DNA of 64,000 nucleotides from Bacteroides sp. M10 (GTDB taxonomy: Bacteria > Bacteroidota > Bacteroidia > Bacteroidales > Bacteroidaceae). The notes beneath the pieces were generated by a model. It saw only the letters and a program-made list of their open reading frames with translations. It was not told the origin of the DNA and searched no databases. Made by a program: the position numbers and the translations under genes. Shown one piece after another: positions 1 through 9,741 of this stretch (position 1 is its first letter; each line of letters opens with the position of its first letter). The stretch is taken from NCBI RefSeq assembly GCF_014334015.1, contig NZ_CP060488.1, positions 1 through 64,000 of the forward strand. Direction: 5' to 3'.

Positions 1-1413
1 ATGATTGAATCAAATCATGTCGTACTTTGGAACCGCTGTCTCGACGTAATTAAAGACAATGTTCCTGAGACGACATATAATACTTGGTTTGCCCCTATTG
101 TCCCGTTGAAATATGAGGACAAAACTTTGATCTTACAGATCCCGAGCCAGTTTTTCTATGAAATCCTGGAAGAGAGATTCGTAGATCTAATACGCAAGAC
201 ATTATATAAGGTCATTGGCGAAGGCACCAAGTTGATGTACAACGTCATGGTGGACAAGACTTCGATTCCGAATCAAACCGTGAATCTCGAAGCAAGCAAT
301 CGTTCTACAGCTGTTACCCCTAAAAGTATAATCGGAGGCAACAAAGCTCCCAGCTTCTTACAGGCTCCTGCCGTTCAAGATCTGGACCCGCATTTGAATC
401 CCAATTATAATTTTGAGAACTTCATTGAAGGATACAGCAATAAACTTTCAAGAAGTGTAGCAGAAGCTGTAGCGCAAAAACCAGGAGGGACCGCTTTCAA
501 CCCGTTATTCCTTTATGGAGCATCCGGAGTGGGAAAGACACACCTGGCAAACGCAATAGGCACGAAAATCAAAGAAATTTATCCAGAGAAAAGAGTATTG
601 TACGTTTCGGCACATTTGTTCCAGGTACAATATACGGATTCTGTACGTAATAACACGACCAACGACTTTATTAATTTTTATCAGACGATTGATGTATTAA
701 TCATTGATGATATTCAGGAGTTTGCCGGTGTCACCAAGACTCAAAACAACTTCTTCCATATCTTCAATCATTTACACCAGAATGGTAAACAGCTCATATT
801 GACTTCGGACCGTGCTCCTGTATTATTGCAGGGTATCGAAGAGCGCCTCCTGACCCGTTTCAAATGGGGTATGGTAGCCGAGCTGGAAAAACCGACCGTA
901 GAACTTCGCAAAAACATTCTACGCAACAAGATACACCGCGACGGGTTACAATTCCCGGCAGAAGTGATCGACTATATTGCTGAAAATGTGAATGAAAGTG
1001 TACGTGATTTGGAAGGTATCGTCATCGCCATCATGGCCCGTTCTACTATTTTCAACAAGGAAATAGACCTGGATTTGGCACAACACATTGTACATGGCGT
1101 GGTTCACAATGAAACGAAAGCTGTCACTATTGATGATATTCTCAAAGTGGTATGCAAACATTTCGACCTGGAGCCGTCTGCCATACATACAAAATCCAGA
1201 AAAAGAGAAGTCGTCCAAGCACGACAGATCGCCATGTATCTGGCTAAAAACCACACAGACTTTTCAACTTCTAAGATAGGTAAGTTCATTGGTAACAAAG
1301 ACCATGCAACCGTACTTCACGCCTGCAAAACCGTAAAAGGACAATTGGAGGTAGACAAGAGCTTTAATGCAGAAGTACAGGAAATAGAGTCGTTACTGAA
1401 GAAGAGAAACTAG
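1..1413 (+). CDS. dnaA: Chromosomal replication initiator DnaA
   Basis: Binds DnaA boxes at the origin, oligomerises with ATP and opens the duplex for helicase loading. The 470-aa protein is full length for the family. Visible are the N-terminal helicase-interaction domain (about 1-90), a low-conservation linker, the AAA+ core with Walker A GASGVGKT at residues 173-180 and Walker B LIIDD ending at D237, and the C-terminal DNA-binding domain with the DnaA signature around N432-K-D-H-A-T. The window begins exactly at its ATG, so its promoter and any upstream DnaA boxes are not visible. It converges on the nitroreductase gene across a long inverted repeat. Confidence 0.98.
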   Translation: MIESNHVVLWNRCLDVIKDNVPETTYNTWFAPIVPLKYEDKTLILQIPSQFFYEILEERFVDLIRKTLYKVIGEGTKLMYNVMVDKTSIPNQTVNLEASNRSTAVTPKSIIGGNKAPSFLQAPAVQDLDPHLNPNYNFENFIEGYSNKLSRSVAEAVAQKPGGTAFNPLFLYGASGVGKTHLANAIGTKIKEIYPEKRVLYVSAHLFQVQYTDSVRNNTTNDFINFYQTIDVLIIDDIQEFAGVTKTQNNFFHIFNHLHQNGKQLILTSDRAPVLLQGIEERLLTRFKWGMVAELEKPTVELRKNILRNKIHRDGLQFPAEVIDYIAENVNESVRDLEGIVIAIMARSTIFNKEIDLDLAQHIVHGVVHNETKAVTIDDILKVVCKHFDLEPSAIHTKSRKREVVQARQIAMYLAKNHTDFSTSKIGKFIGNKDHATVLHACKTVKGQLEVDKSFNAEVQEIESLLKKRN

Positions 1414-1417
1414 AATC

Positions 1418-1519
1418 AAGTATTAGGTATAAAGTATTAAGTATTGTCCGTGCAAACACGCATTTATAATGCAGTTTCACATCAGTACGGCAATACTTAA
1501 TACTTTATACCTAATACTT
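1418..1519. repeat. Perfect 29-bp inverted repeat between convergent dnaA and nitroreductase
   Basis: The left arm (1418-1446) is the exact reverse complement of the right arm (1491-1519). The stem continues past a one-base bulge with CCGT/ACGG. The 44-base centre holds its own small hairpin, GCATT-TAT-AATGC, at 1460-1472. The arms are built of AT-rich TATTA/AAGTATT units. The right arm reaches into the nitroreductase stop codon at 1518-1520. It fills almost the whole gap between two convergent genes, so a bidirectional terminator is likely. Its size and internal hairpin would also fit a small miniature-transposon-like or dispersed intergenic repeat. Confidence 0.85.
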
Positions 1520-2261
1520 ATTTTAAGAACCCTTGTTGGCGGAGTACTTTCAACAAGTTTTCAGACATAAATTCATTATCTTTCTTTGTATAACGCACAT
1601 CCGTGAAAACCTGAGCCAATGTTTCTTTTTTATTTTCCTCGATGAACTGCTTATTTTCCGGCAACGATTCTTTGTAGGCATAGAGTTTATCTATCTCTTC
1701 CTGTGTATAGTCGTGATATTTTTCGTCATGCACAGCAGCTTCCAAAGGTAGACGGTCGACTTGGGCGGGAATACCATCCGGATAGCCTACCGTTATTGTT
1801 GTGAGAGGGAATACCAATTCAGGCAGTTGGAGAGTATCGATAATCATTTGAGGATTATAAGTGGTAGTCCCCAGATAACAAATGCCGAGTCCTACTTCTT
1901 CCGCCAGTGTACAGAAAGTCTGCGCAACGAGCAAAGTATCCATAGACGCATTCATAAAAGACATTAAATTATCATAGCCCGGCACAGCTTTCCGTTGTTC
2001 ACACCATTTACTGAAACGACGGAAATCAGCACAAAAAGTCAATACGACCGGTGCATTTTTTACCATAGGCTGATTGAAATGAGCAGGCGAAAGTTTCTCC
2101 TTCATTTCTGCATCACGAGTCACAATTACACTATAAAGTTGCATTCCCCCCATCGTAGAAGCACGGAAAGAGGTTTCGAGCAAATCATTTAACAAACTAG
2201 GATTTATATCTTTAGGCAGATATTTCCGGATAGTTCTTCTGTTCTTTACGGTTTCAAACAT
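1518..2261 (-). CDS. Nitroreductase-family NADPH-dependent flavin oxidoreductase
   Basis: FMN-dependent nitroreductase-family protein of 247 aa. The N terminus FETVKNRRTIRKY is the family's typical opening FMN/phosphate-binding segment, and the middle part LVAQTFCTLAEEVGLGICYLG is the usual dimer and active-site region. The physiological substrate cannot be read from sequence; members reduce nitroaromatics, quinones or flavins. An upstream in-frame start at 2306 would add 15 residues, but a perfect -7 box (TATCTTTG on the minus strand, 2274-2281) lies inside that extension, so ATG at 2261 is chosen. This implies a very short leader. Confidence 0.88.
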   Translation of the reverse strand: MFETVKNRRTIRKYLPKDINPSLLNDLLETSFRASTMGGMQLYSVIVTRDAEMKEKLSPAHFNQPMVKNAPVVLTFCADFRRFSKWCEQRKAVPGYDNLMSFMNASMDTLLVAQTFCTLAEEVGLGICYLGTTTYNPQMIIDTLQLPELVFPLTTITVGYPDGIPAQVDRLPLEAAVHDEKYHDYTQEEIDKLYAYKESLPENKQFIEENKKETLAQVFTDVRYTKKDNEFMSENLLKVLRQQGFLK

Positions 2262-2273
2262 ATCTTTTTTTTG

Positions 2274-2281
2274 CAAAGATA
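2274..2281 (-). promoter_or_regulatory. Bacteroides -7 promoter element for the nitroreductase
   Basis: Minus-strand TATCTTTG fits TAnnTTTG and lies 13 bases upstream of the chosen ATG. No convincing TTTG -33 element was found at the expected distance. Confidence 0.6.
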
Positions 2282-2440
2282 TAAAAAGAAAAAAATATTC
2301 TACCACACTAACAGAATAGAATAGTTTTCTTTTTGGAGAACTTTAACCTTTGAACAAAATTCAATTTTAACTGTTTATCAAACACTTAGCATAGACAAAT
2401 GGAAAACTTGCAACCTGTTAATAAATTATTTCATTTTTAT

Positions 2441-2471
2441 TTTGATAGATGAAAAAACATTCTTAGCTTTG
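2441..2471 (+). promoter_or_regulatory. Promoter for the ribonucleotide reductase
   Basis: TTTG at 2441-2444, 19 bases, then TAGCTTTG at 2464-2471: a complete match to the Bacteroides housekeeping promoter. The leader to the GTG start is about 70 bases. Confidence 0.75.
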
Positions 2472-2545
2472 CGGCTGCATTTGTTAACGATAAGTAAACT
2501 TCTACACATTACTTATTAAAAACGAGATTTAACACACATTGAATC

Positions 2546-5089
2546 GTGGAAAAACAAATTTATTCTTACGACGAAGCCTATGAAGAATCTTTACGATATT
2601 TTCAAGGCGACGAGCTTGCTGCAAGGGTTTGGGTAAACAAATACGCAGTAAAGGATTCTTTCGGTAATATCTATGAAAAATCTCCGGAAGACATGCATTG
2701 GAGAATTGCAAATGAAGTGGCACGCGTAGAATCAAAGTATCCGAATGCGTTGACAGCAAAAGAACTGTATGATTTATTAGATCACTTCAAGTACATCGTC
2801 CCCCAAGGTAGCCCGATGACAGGAATCGGTAACGACTATCAGGTTGCTTCACTATCCAATTGCTTCGTTATCGGAGTGGATGGCGCAGCCGACTCTTACG
2901 GTGCTATTATCAAAATCGACGAAGAACAGGTACAACTGATGAAAAGACGCGGTGGTGTAGGTCACGACTTATCACACATCCGTCCGAAAGGTTCTCCCGT
3001 TAAAAACTCGGCACTGACTTCTACCGGTCTTGTTCCGTTTATGGAGCGTTATTCGAATTCCACTCGTGAGGTTGCTCAAGACGGACGTCGTGGTGCACTG
3101 ATGTTGAGTGTATCCATCAAGCATCCGGATTCTGAAGCATTTATCGATGCCAAGATGACTGAAGGTAAAGTGACAGGAGCCAATGTTTCTGTCAAGCTGG
3201 ACGATGCTTTCATGCAGGCTGCCGTAGACGAAAAGCCGTATGTACAGCAATATCCTATTGACTCTGTCAACCCGACATTTACCAAAGAAATCAACGCTTC
3301 CACCTTGTGGAAGAAAATCGTTCATAATGCATGGAAATCGGCAGAACCGGGAGTTTTATTCTGGGATACGATTATCCGTGAGTCTGTGCCTGATTGTTAT
3401 GCAGATCTGGGTTACAGAACTGTATCTACCAACCCATGCGGAGAAATTCCTCTATGTCCTTACGATTCATGCCGTCTATTGGCTATCAATCTATATTCCT
3501 ATGTAGTGAATCCGTTCAAACCGGATGCATCTTTTGATTTTGATCTGTTCCAGAAACACGTGGCTCTTGCTCAACGGATCATGGACGATATCATCGACCT
3601 CGAACTCGAGAAGATCGAACGTATCATGACCAAGATTGACGAAGATCCGGAAAATGAAGAAGTAAAACATGCAGAACGCGCACTTTGGGAGAAAATCTAC
3701 AAGAAGAGCGGACAAGGTCGCCGTACTGGTGTAGGTATCACTGCAGAAGGTGACATGCTTGCTGCATTGGGATTGCGTTACGGAACGGAAGAAGCGACAG
3801 AATTCTCTGAAAAAGTACACAAGACAGTCGCCCTCGGCGCATACCGTTCTTCAGTGGAAATGGCCAAAGAACGTGGTGCTTTCGAAATATACAATAGCGA
3901 ACGTGAACAGAACAATCCGTTCATCCAACGTTTGGCAGCAGCCGACCCGAAACTGTATGAGGATATGAAGAAATACGGTCGCCGTAACATTGCCTGCCTG
4001 ACAATTGCTCCAACCGGAACGACCAGTTTAATGACACAGACTACTTCGGGTATTGAACCTGTATTCCTGCCTGTTTACAAACGCAGAAGAAAGGTAAACC
4101 CGAACGATACGAATGTACATGTAGATTTTGTAGACGAAACAGGAGATGCATTCGAAGAGTATATCGTATTCCATCATAAGTTTGTGACCTGGATGGAAGC
4201 TAACGGATACGATCCGGCCAGACGCTACTCTCAAGAAGAAATTGACGAACTGGTTGCCAAATCTCCTTATTATAAAGCAACTTCCAACGACGTCGACTGG
4301 TTGATGAAAGTGAAGATGCAGGGAAGAATCCAGAAATGGGTAGACCACTCCATCAGCGTAACAATCAATCTGCCAAACGATGTAGACGAGGATTTAGTAA
4401 ACCGTCTGTATGTAGAAGCATGGAAATCCGGCTGTAAAGGCTGTACCGTATATCGCGACGGTTCACGCTCTGGAGTTTTGATTTCCACTAAATCGGATAA
4501 GGAAAAGAAAGAAGACCTTCCTCCTTGCAAACCGCCTACGGTTGTAGAGGTACGTCCGAGAATATTGGAAGCAGATGTTGTCCGTTTCCAGAACAACAAA
4601 GAAAAATGGGTAGCTTTTGTCGGATTATTAGATGGGCACCCTTATGAAATATTCACAGGTTTGCAAGATGATGATGAAGGTATCTTGTTGCCTAAGAGCG
4701 TGACTTGCGGACGTATCATCAAAAATGTAGATGAAGACGGTACCAAACGTTACGACTTCCAATTCGAGAACAAACGCGGATATAAGACGACCATTGAAGG
4801 ATTGTCAGAGAAGTTCAACAAAGAATACTGGAACTATGCAAAATTGATTTCCGGCGTGCTTCGCTACCGGATGCCGATTGAACAGGTTATCAAACTGGTT
4901 GGCTCTCTCCAATTAAACAGTGAAAGTATCAACACTTGGAAAAACGGTGTGGAACGTGCATTGAAGAAGTATATTCAGGATGGAACAGAAGCCAAAGGTA
5001 AGAAATGCCCGAACTGCGGTAATGAGACATTGGTTTATCAGGAAGGCTGTCTGATTTGTACAACTTGCGGTGCTTCCAGGTGTGGATAA
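2546..5089 (+). CDS. nrdJ: Adenosylcobalamin-dependent (class II) ribonucleoside-diphosphate reductase
   Basis: Reduces ribonucleotides to deoxyribonucleotides using a B12-generated thiyl radical, independent of oxygen. The 847-aa protein has the class II landmarks: LSNCFVIG with C106, the NPCGEIPL active-site loop with C298 and E300, the GTTSLMTQTTSGIEPVF phosphate-binding region, and the CKGCTVYRDGSRSG segment. The C-terminal tail carries a zinc-ribbon-like set of CxxC pairs ending in ASRCG, as in long NrdJ proteins, probably used for redox recycling. The start is GTG at 2546, since no in-frame ATG lies between the promoter and the conserved N terminus. A strong terminator follows. Confidence 0.95.
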   Translation: MEKQIYSYDEAYEESLRYFQGDELAARVWVNKYAVKDSFGNIYEKSPEDMHWRIANEVARVESKYPNALTAKELYDLLDHFKYIVPQGSPMTGIGNDYQVASLSNCFVIGVDGAADSYGAIIKIDEEQVQLMKRRGGVGHDLSHIRPKGSPVKNSALTSTGLVPFMERYSNSTREVAQDGRRGALMLSVSIKHPDSEAFIDAKMTEGKVTGANVSVKLDDAFMQAAVDEKPYVQQYPIDSVNPTFTKEINASTLWKKIVHNAWKSAEPGVLFWDTIIRESVPDCYADLGYRTVSTNPCGEIPLCPYDSCRLLAINLYSYVVNPFKPDASFDFDLFQKHVALAQRIMDDIIDLELEKIERIMTKIDEDPENEEVKHAERALWEKIYKKSGQGRRTGVGITAEGDMLAALGLRYGTEEATEFSEKVHKTVALGAYRSSVEMAKERGAFEIYNSEREQNNPFIQRLAAADPKLYEDMKKYGRRNIACLTIAPTGTTSLMTQTTSGIEPVFLPVYKRRRKVNPNDTNVHVDFVDETGDAFEEYIVFHHKFVTWMEANGYDPARRYSQEEIDELVAKSPYYKATSNDVDWLMKVKMQGRIQKWVDHSISVTINLPNDVDEDLVNRLYVEAWKSGCKGCTVYRDGSRSGVLISTKSDKEKKEDLPPCKPPTVVEVRPRILEADVVRFQNNKEKWVAFVGLLDGHPYEIFTGLQDDDEGILLPKSVTCGRIIKNVDEDGTKRYDFQFENKRGYKTTIEGLSEKFNKEYWNYAKLISGVLRYRMPIEQVIKLVGSLQLNSESINTWKNGVERALKKYIQDGTEAKGKKCPNCGNETLVYQEGCLICTTCGASRCG

Positions 5090-5128
5090 TAGTCCTACGT
5101 ATGTTAATTAATATATAAACAAAAGATT

Positions 5129-5160
5129 AAAAGGAGTCCGGTGCGGCTCCTTTTATTTTT
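5129..5160 (+). terminator. Rho-independent terminator after the ribonucleotide reductase
   Basis: AAAAGGAG (5129-5136) pairs with CTCCTTTT (5147-5154), with inner CCG/CGG pairing, followed by a T-rich run. Confidence 0.85.
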
Positions 5161-5176
5161 TATTCAAAAAAATGTC

Positions 5177-5186
5177 TTATACTTGC
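5177..5186 (+). promoter_or_regulatory. Likely -7 element for malQ
   Basis: TATACTTGC differs by one base from TAnnTTTG and lies about 35-45 bases before the malQ ATG. The -33 element is not clear. Confidence 0.45.
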
Positions 5187-5220
5187 AGTGTCTTACATAT
5201 ACAATTAAAATCTAATATAT

Positions 5221-7902
5221 ATGATTCTATCATTTAATATTGAATACCGCACCAACTGGGGAGAAGAAGTAAGGATTTCCGGCTTATTTCCGGAATCAAT
5301 TCCTTTACACACCACTGATGGTATCTATTGGACGGCAGAAGTTGAGCTTGAAATCCCGCATGAAGGGATGATTATCAATTATAACTATCAGATAGAACAA
5401 AACGGAATAGTTATCCGCAGGGAATGGGACAGTTTTCCGAGATCTATTTGCCTATCGGGCACTTCCAAGAAGATATACAGAATCAATGATTGCTGGAAAA
5501 ACATCCCGGAACAATCGTATCTGTATAGTTCAGCTTTTACAGAAGCTTTACTGGCACATCCCGAGAGAGAGAGTATCCCGCAAAGTTATAAAAAGGGACT
5601 GGTTATCAAAGCCTATGCTCCACATATCAATAAAGATTATTGTCTGGCGATCTGTGGTAACCAGAAATCATTAGGCCACTGGGACCCGGAGAAAGCGGTT
5701 CTAATGAGTGATGCCAATTTCCCGGAGTGGCAGATAGAGCTGGATGCCAGCAAACTAAAATACCCGCTGGAATACAAATTCATCCTCTACAACAAACAAG
5801 AAAAGAAAGCGGACTGCTGGGAGAAAAACCCCAACCGTTATCTGGCAGACCCGGAACTGAAGACAAACGAAACGCTCGTGATCTCCGACCGGTATGCCTA
5901 TTTCGACATTCCTGCCTGGAAAGGCGCAGGAATCGCTATACCTGTATTCTCCTTAAAATCGGAGAAAAGTTTTGGAGTAGGTGATTTTGGTGACTTGAAA
6001 CGTATGATCGACTGGGCAGTGAGCACCCATCAGAAAGTTATTCAGATTTTACCGGTCAACGACACCACCATGACTCATGCATGGATCGACTCTTACCCCT
6101 ATAACAGTATTTCCATTTATGCTTTCCACCCGATGTATGCGGATATCAAGCAAATGGGAACTCTGAAAGATAAAGAAGCCGTATCAAAATTTAGCAAAAA
6201 GCAAAAGGAGCTGAACAGCCTGCCTGCCATTGACTACGAAGCAGTCAACCAGACTAAATGGGAGTTTTTCAACTTACTATTCCGGCAGGAAGGAGAAAAG
6301 GTTTTGGCCTCCAAAGGTTTCAAAGACTTCTTTGAAGCCAACAAAGAATGGTTGCAACCCTATGCAGTCTTCAGTTATCTGCGCGACGCCTACAAAACGC
6401 CCAATTTCCGTAAATGGCCACGACACTCTGTTTATAATGCGGAAGATATAGAAAAAATGTGCCAGCCGGAAACTGTAGACTATCCTCATATCTCATTGTA
6501 TTACTATATTCAGTATCACCTGCACCTGCAATTACTGTCTGCAACCGAATATGCCCGTCAACACGGTGTCGTATTAAAAGGAGATATTCCAATCGGTATC
6601 AGCCGCAATAGTGTGGAAGCCTGGACAGAGCCTCATTACTTCAATCTCAACGGACAAGCAGGTGCTCCACCCGATGATTTCTCCATCAACGGGCAAAACT
6701 GGGGATTTCCTACATATAACTGGGATGTCATGGAAAAAGACGGCTACCGCTGGTGGATGAAACGTTTTCAGAAAATGGCAGAATACTTTGATGCCTATCG
6801 GATCGATCATATCCTCGGTTTTTTCCGTATCTGGGAAATACCGATGCACGCCGTACACGGATTGTTAGGTCAGTTCGATCCTTCCCTCCCTATGAGCCGG
6901 GAAGAAATCGAAAGTTATGGTTTCACATTCCGGGATGAATACCTGCTCCCATCTATTCATGAATCTTTCCTTGGACAGTTGTTCGGACCACATACCAATT
7001 TAGTAAAACAGGACTTTCTTCAATTAGTTGACGACTCCGGTACCTATCGGATGAAACCGGGATTTGAGACACAAAGGGAAGTAGAACAATTCTTTGCCGG
7101 CAGAAACGATGAAGATAGTATCTGGATTCGGGAAGGGCTTTATTCGTTAATCAGTAATGTTTTATTTGTTGCGGACAAAAAGGAGGAAGGGAAATTCCAC
7201 CCTCGCATCGGCGTACAGCGGGATTTTGTATTCCGATTGCTAAACGAAGAAGAAAAGAATGCTTTTAACAAGCTATACGACCAGTATTATTATCACCGGC
7301 ACAATGAGTTCTGGTATCAACAGGCTATGAAGAAATTGCCCCAGCTGACACAATCAACCCGTATGTTGGTTTGTGGAGAAGATCTGGGAATGATTCCTGC
7401 TTGTGTATCGTCAGTGATGAATGATCTCCGTATTCTTAGTTTGGAAATTCAGCGGATGCCTAAAAATCCGATGTATGAATTCGGGCATTTAAATGAGTAC
7501 CCATACCGGTCTGTCTGCACAATCTCCACCCACGATATGTCTACCCTGCGTGGCTGGTGGGAAGAAGATTATCAACAGACCCAACGTTACTATAATGCAA
7601 CGTTAGGACACTACGGCGCCGCACCAACCACTGCTACTCCGGAGCTGTGCGAGGAAATTGTACGCAATCATCTCAACAGTAATTCTATTCTCTGTATCTT
7701 ATCTTTCCAAGATTGGTTATCAATAGACGAGAAATGGAGAAATCCGAATGTGACGGAAGAACGGATTAATGTTCCATCAAATCCACGAAATTATTGGCGA
7801 TACCGGATGCACCTCACATTGGAACAGTTGATGAAAGCAAAAACACTCAATGATAAGATTTGTGAACTGATAAAAAACACAGGAAGAGATCCGAATAAAT
7901 AA
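5221..7902 (+). CDS. malQ: 4-alpha-glucanotransferase (amylomaltase, GH77) with N-terminal starch-binding modules
   Basis: Transfers alpha-1,4-glucan segments between maltodextrins in cytoplasmic starch and maltose metabolism. At 893 aa it is much longer than the roughly 500-700-aa bacterial amylomaltases. The first 235 or so residues look like two tandem CBM20-type modules (for example GNQKSLGHWDPEKAV), as in DPE2-like enzymes. The GH77 catalytic triad is visible: nucleophile D529 in RIDH, acid/base E720 in CGEDLG, and D772 in STHDMSTLRGWW. There is no signal peptide. It stands alone, with its own promoter and a downstream hairpin. Confidence 0.95.
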   Translation: MILSFNIEYRTNWGEEVRISGLFPESIPLHTTDGIYWTAEVELEIPHEGMIINYNYQIEQNGIVIRREWDSFPRSICLSGTSKKIYRINDCWKNIPEQSYLYSSAFTEALLAHPERESIPQSYKKGLVIKAYAPHINKDYCLAICGNQKSLGHWDPEKAVLMSDANFPEWQIELDASKLKYPLEYKFILYNKQEKKADCWEKNPNRYLADPELKTNETLVISDRYAYFDIPAWKGAGIAIPVFSLKSEKSFGVGDFGDLKRMIDWAVSTHQKVIQILPVNDTTMTHAWIDSYPYNSISIYAFHPMYADIKQMGTLKDKEAVSKFSKKQKELNSLPAIDYEAVNQTKWEFFNLLFRQEGEKVLASKGFKDFFEANKEWLQPYAVFSYLRDAYKTPNFRKWPRHSVYNAEDIEKMCQPETVDYPHISLYYYIQYHLHLQLLSATEYARQHGVVLKGDIPIGISRNSVEAWTEPHYFNLNGQAGAPPDDFSINGQNWGFPTYNWDVMEKDGYRWWMKRFQKMAEYFDAYRIDHILGFFRIWEIPMHAVHGLLGQFDPSLPMSREEIESYGFTFRDEYLLPSIHESFLGQLFGPHTNLVKQDFLQLVDDSGTYRMKPGFETQREVEQFFAGRNDEDSIWIREGLYSLISNVLFVADKKEEGKFHPRIGVQRDFVFRLLNEEEKNAFNKLYDQYYYHRHNEFWYQQAMKKLPQLTQSTRMLVCGEDLGMIPACVSSVMNDLRILSLEIQRMPKNPMYEFGHLNEYPYRSVCTISTHDMSTLRGWWEEDYQQTQRYYNATLGHYGAAPTTATPELCEEIVRNHLNSNSILCILSFQDWLSIDEKWRNPNVTEERINVPSNPRNYWRYRMHLTLEQLMKAKTLNDKICELIKNTGRDPNK

Positions 7903-7948
7903 GATAAAAGACACTAACTCTTTTTAAAGGACATTTTCCGGACACTAC

Positions 7949-8008
7949 TGACGCGGATAACACTAGATTAAGAACTCTAAAATCAATATTATCCGCGTCA
8001 TTCGTTTT
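7949..8008 (+). terminator. Stem-loop terminator after malQ
   Basis: TGACGCGGATAA (7949-7960) is perfectly complementary to TTATCCGCGTCA (7989-8000). A T-run follows at about 8004-8010. The 28-base loop is long for a terminator. The rest of the 7903-8202 gap holds only AT-rich sequence and the promoter of the next gene. Confidence 0.65.
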
Positions 8009-8165
8009 TTAAAGATATATTGCCAATAGAGGTAAAATAAGGAATTTCAAAACACAGCCAACGTTTTTTTTCGCAATAACAGTATTACCTTATATCATAC
8101 TTTTTCGCTTTGCGTATCATTCGTTTATTTTTTCAATCTTCCTCTTTTTATTCCAATTTATGAAG

Positions 8166-8173
8166 TATCTTTG
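8166..8173 (+). promoter_or_regulatory. -7 promoter element for the acyltransferase-folB pair
   Basis: TATCTTTG fits TAnnTTTG, 29 bases before the ATG. A -33 TTTG is not evident. Confidence 0.6.
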
Positions 8174-8202
8174 CGCCGAAAAAGTGAAATTGAAAAGAGA
8201 TA

Positions 8203-9255
8203 ATGGAAGGCAACCAAAGCAGACGTATTGATTTCGTGGACTTAACCAAAGGAGTCTGCATCATCCTTGTAGTAATAGCGCACGTTGGAGGAGCCTTCGA
8301 ACAGCTGGATACCAATTCCATGCTCTCCTGTTTTCGCATGCCGCTTTATTTCTTTATCTCCGGAGTATTTTTCAAATCATACGAAGGCTTGTTCGGATTT
8401 ATCCTACGGAAAATAAACAAGTTGATTATCCCTTTTCTTTTCTTCTATCTAAGCGCATTTCTAATGAAATATATCGTTTGGAAAATAGCACCCGGGGTAT
8501 TTCAACTGCCTGTATCATGGAATGAGCTCCTGGTAGTGTTTCATGGACATGACCTTATCAAGTTCAATCCTCCGATTTGGTTCCTACTTGCACTATTCAA
8601 CTGCAATATCCTGTTTTATCTGATCCACTTTCTGCGTGAGAAACACTTGCCTATCATGTTTGCTGTCACACTCCTGATTGGTTGCACAGGATTTTATCTC
8701 GGAAAGTTACAGATAGAGTTGCCTTTGTATATAGATGTTTCCATGACCGCCCTCCCTTTCTATGTAGCCGGTTTCTGGATTCGGCGGTATAACTTTTTTC
8801 TGTATCCCAGTCATCGTTTCGACAAGTTGATCCCGGTTTTCATTCTGTTGGCACTGGTAGTCATGTACTTTACCGCTACCACATTGGGTATGCGCACCAA
8901 CAACTATGCGGGAAATATTTTTCAAGTATATATCGCTGCATTTGCAGGAATATTTATGATTATGTTACTTTGCAAAAAAGTGAAGGAAATAAAGGTTATC
9001 TCTTACTTAGGGCGATATTCGATCATCACCTTGAGTATTCATGGACCGATACTTCATTTTTTAGGTCCATTGGTCAGCCGTTATATTCACAATAGTTGGG
9101 CACAGGCAAGTGTACTTTTGCTTATAACACTAAGCATCTGCATTCTGCTCACCCCCGTCTTTCTAAAAGTGATTCCACAAATGGTTGCACAGAAAGACCT
9201 GTTAAAAGTCAAACAAGATCACACTAAAAAGACAGTATATGAAGATAAACAGTAG
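8203..9255 (+). CDS. Membrane acyltransferase, acyltransferase-3 family
   Basis: Inner-membrane protein of 350 aa with about ten hydrophobic segments. It opens with RIDFVDLTKGVCIILVVIAHV, the hallmark N terminus of acyltransferase-3/fucose-O-acetylase-like proteins, in which the first-helix histidine is functionally important. Members move acetyl or other acyl groups onto extracytoplasmic sugars or lipids; the acceptor here is unknown. Its last 17 bases overlap the start of folB, so the two genes are very probably cotranscribed and translationally coupled, though no metabolic link is obvious. No polysaccharide cluster adjoins it. Confidence 0.85.
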   Translation: MEGNQSRRIDFVDLTKGVCIILVVIAHVGGAFEQLDTNSMLSCFRMPLYFFISGVFFKSYEGLFGFILRKINKLIIPFLFFYLSAFLMKYIVWKIAPGVFQLPVSWNELLVVFHGHDLIKFNPPIWFLLALFNCNILFYLIHFLREKHLPIMFAVTLLIGCTGFYLGKLQIELPLYIDVSMTALPFYVAGFWIRRYNFFLYPSHRFDKLIPVFILLALVVMYFTATTLGMRTNNYAGNIFQVYIAAFAGIFMIMLLCKKVKEIKVISYLGRYSIITLSIHGPILHFLGPLVSRYIHNSWAQASVLLLITLSICILLTPVFLKVIPQMVAQKDLLKVKQDHTKKTVYEDKQ

Positions 9256-9610
9256 CTATATTCTTTTGAAAGAAATTCGTTGTTACGCCTATCATGGAGT
9301 TGCACCGCAAGAAAATCTGATTGGAAATGAATATATCATTGACCTGAAACTGAAAGTGGATATCAGCAAAGCTACCCGAACAGACGAAGTTGCCGACACC
9401 GTCAACTACGCCGAAGTACATCAGGTGATAAAAAATGAAATGGCTGTTCCCTCAAAATTGCTGGAACACGTTAGCGGACGGATTATACAAAAACTCTTTG
9501 ACCAATTCCCCTGTATTGAAGAAATCGAACTCCGGCTTTCCAAACGAAACCCACCGATGGGAGCAGATATAGAGTCCGCAGGAATTGAGCTACACTGCAG
9601 CAGGAAATAA
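9239..9610 (+). CDS. folB: Dihydroneopterin aldolase
   Basis: Cytoplasmic folate-pathway enzyme that cleaves 7,8-dihydroneopterin to 6-hydroxymethyl-dihydropterin and glycolaldehyde. The 123-aa length is normal. Family features are YHGVAPQENLIGNEYI near the N terminus (with the conserved glutamate), the D-TVNYAEV region, LLEHVSGRI, and LSKRNPPMG with the catalytic lysine. The gene starts inside the end of the preceding acyltransferase in another frame (17-base overlap). It is followed by a convergent terminator shared with mgsA. Confidence 0.93.
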   Translation: MKINSSYILLKEIRCYAYHGVAPQENLIGNEYIIDLKLKVDISKATRTDEVADTVNYAEVHQVIKNEMAVPSKLLEHVSGRIIQKLFDQFPCIEEIELRLSKRNPPMGADIESAGIELHCSRK

Positions 9611-9644
9611 GATATCACAGTTGGAAATGAAACATAAATGACGA

Positions 9645-9699
9645 AATGCAGATAATACGATATTAATAAAGTAATCCGTATCATCTGCATTCCTTTTTT
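9645..9699. terminator. Stem-loop terminator between convergent folB and mgsA
   Basis: AATGCAGAT (9645-9653) pairs with ATCTGCATT (9683-9691), with inner ATACG/CGTAT pairing, followed by a T-run on the plus strand. It could serve both genes but looks best for folB. Confidence 0.7.
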
Positions 9700-9741
9700 A
9701 AGCAAGATCTGCTTCTATTTTCACAGCCGTAAACTACCGGC

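Noticed and set aside
1414..2545. Origin of replication around the end of dnaA and the nitroreductase upstream gap
   Set aside because: No TTATNCACA-type DnaA boxes were noticed in these gaps; only hairpin and promoter sequence.
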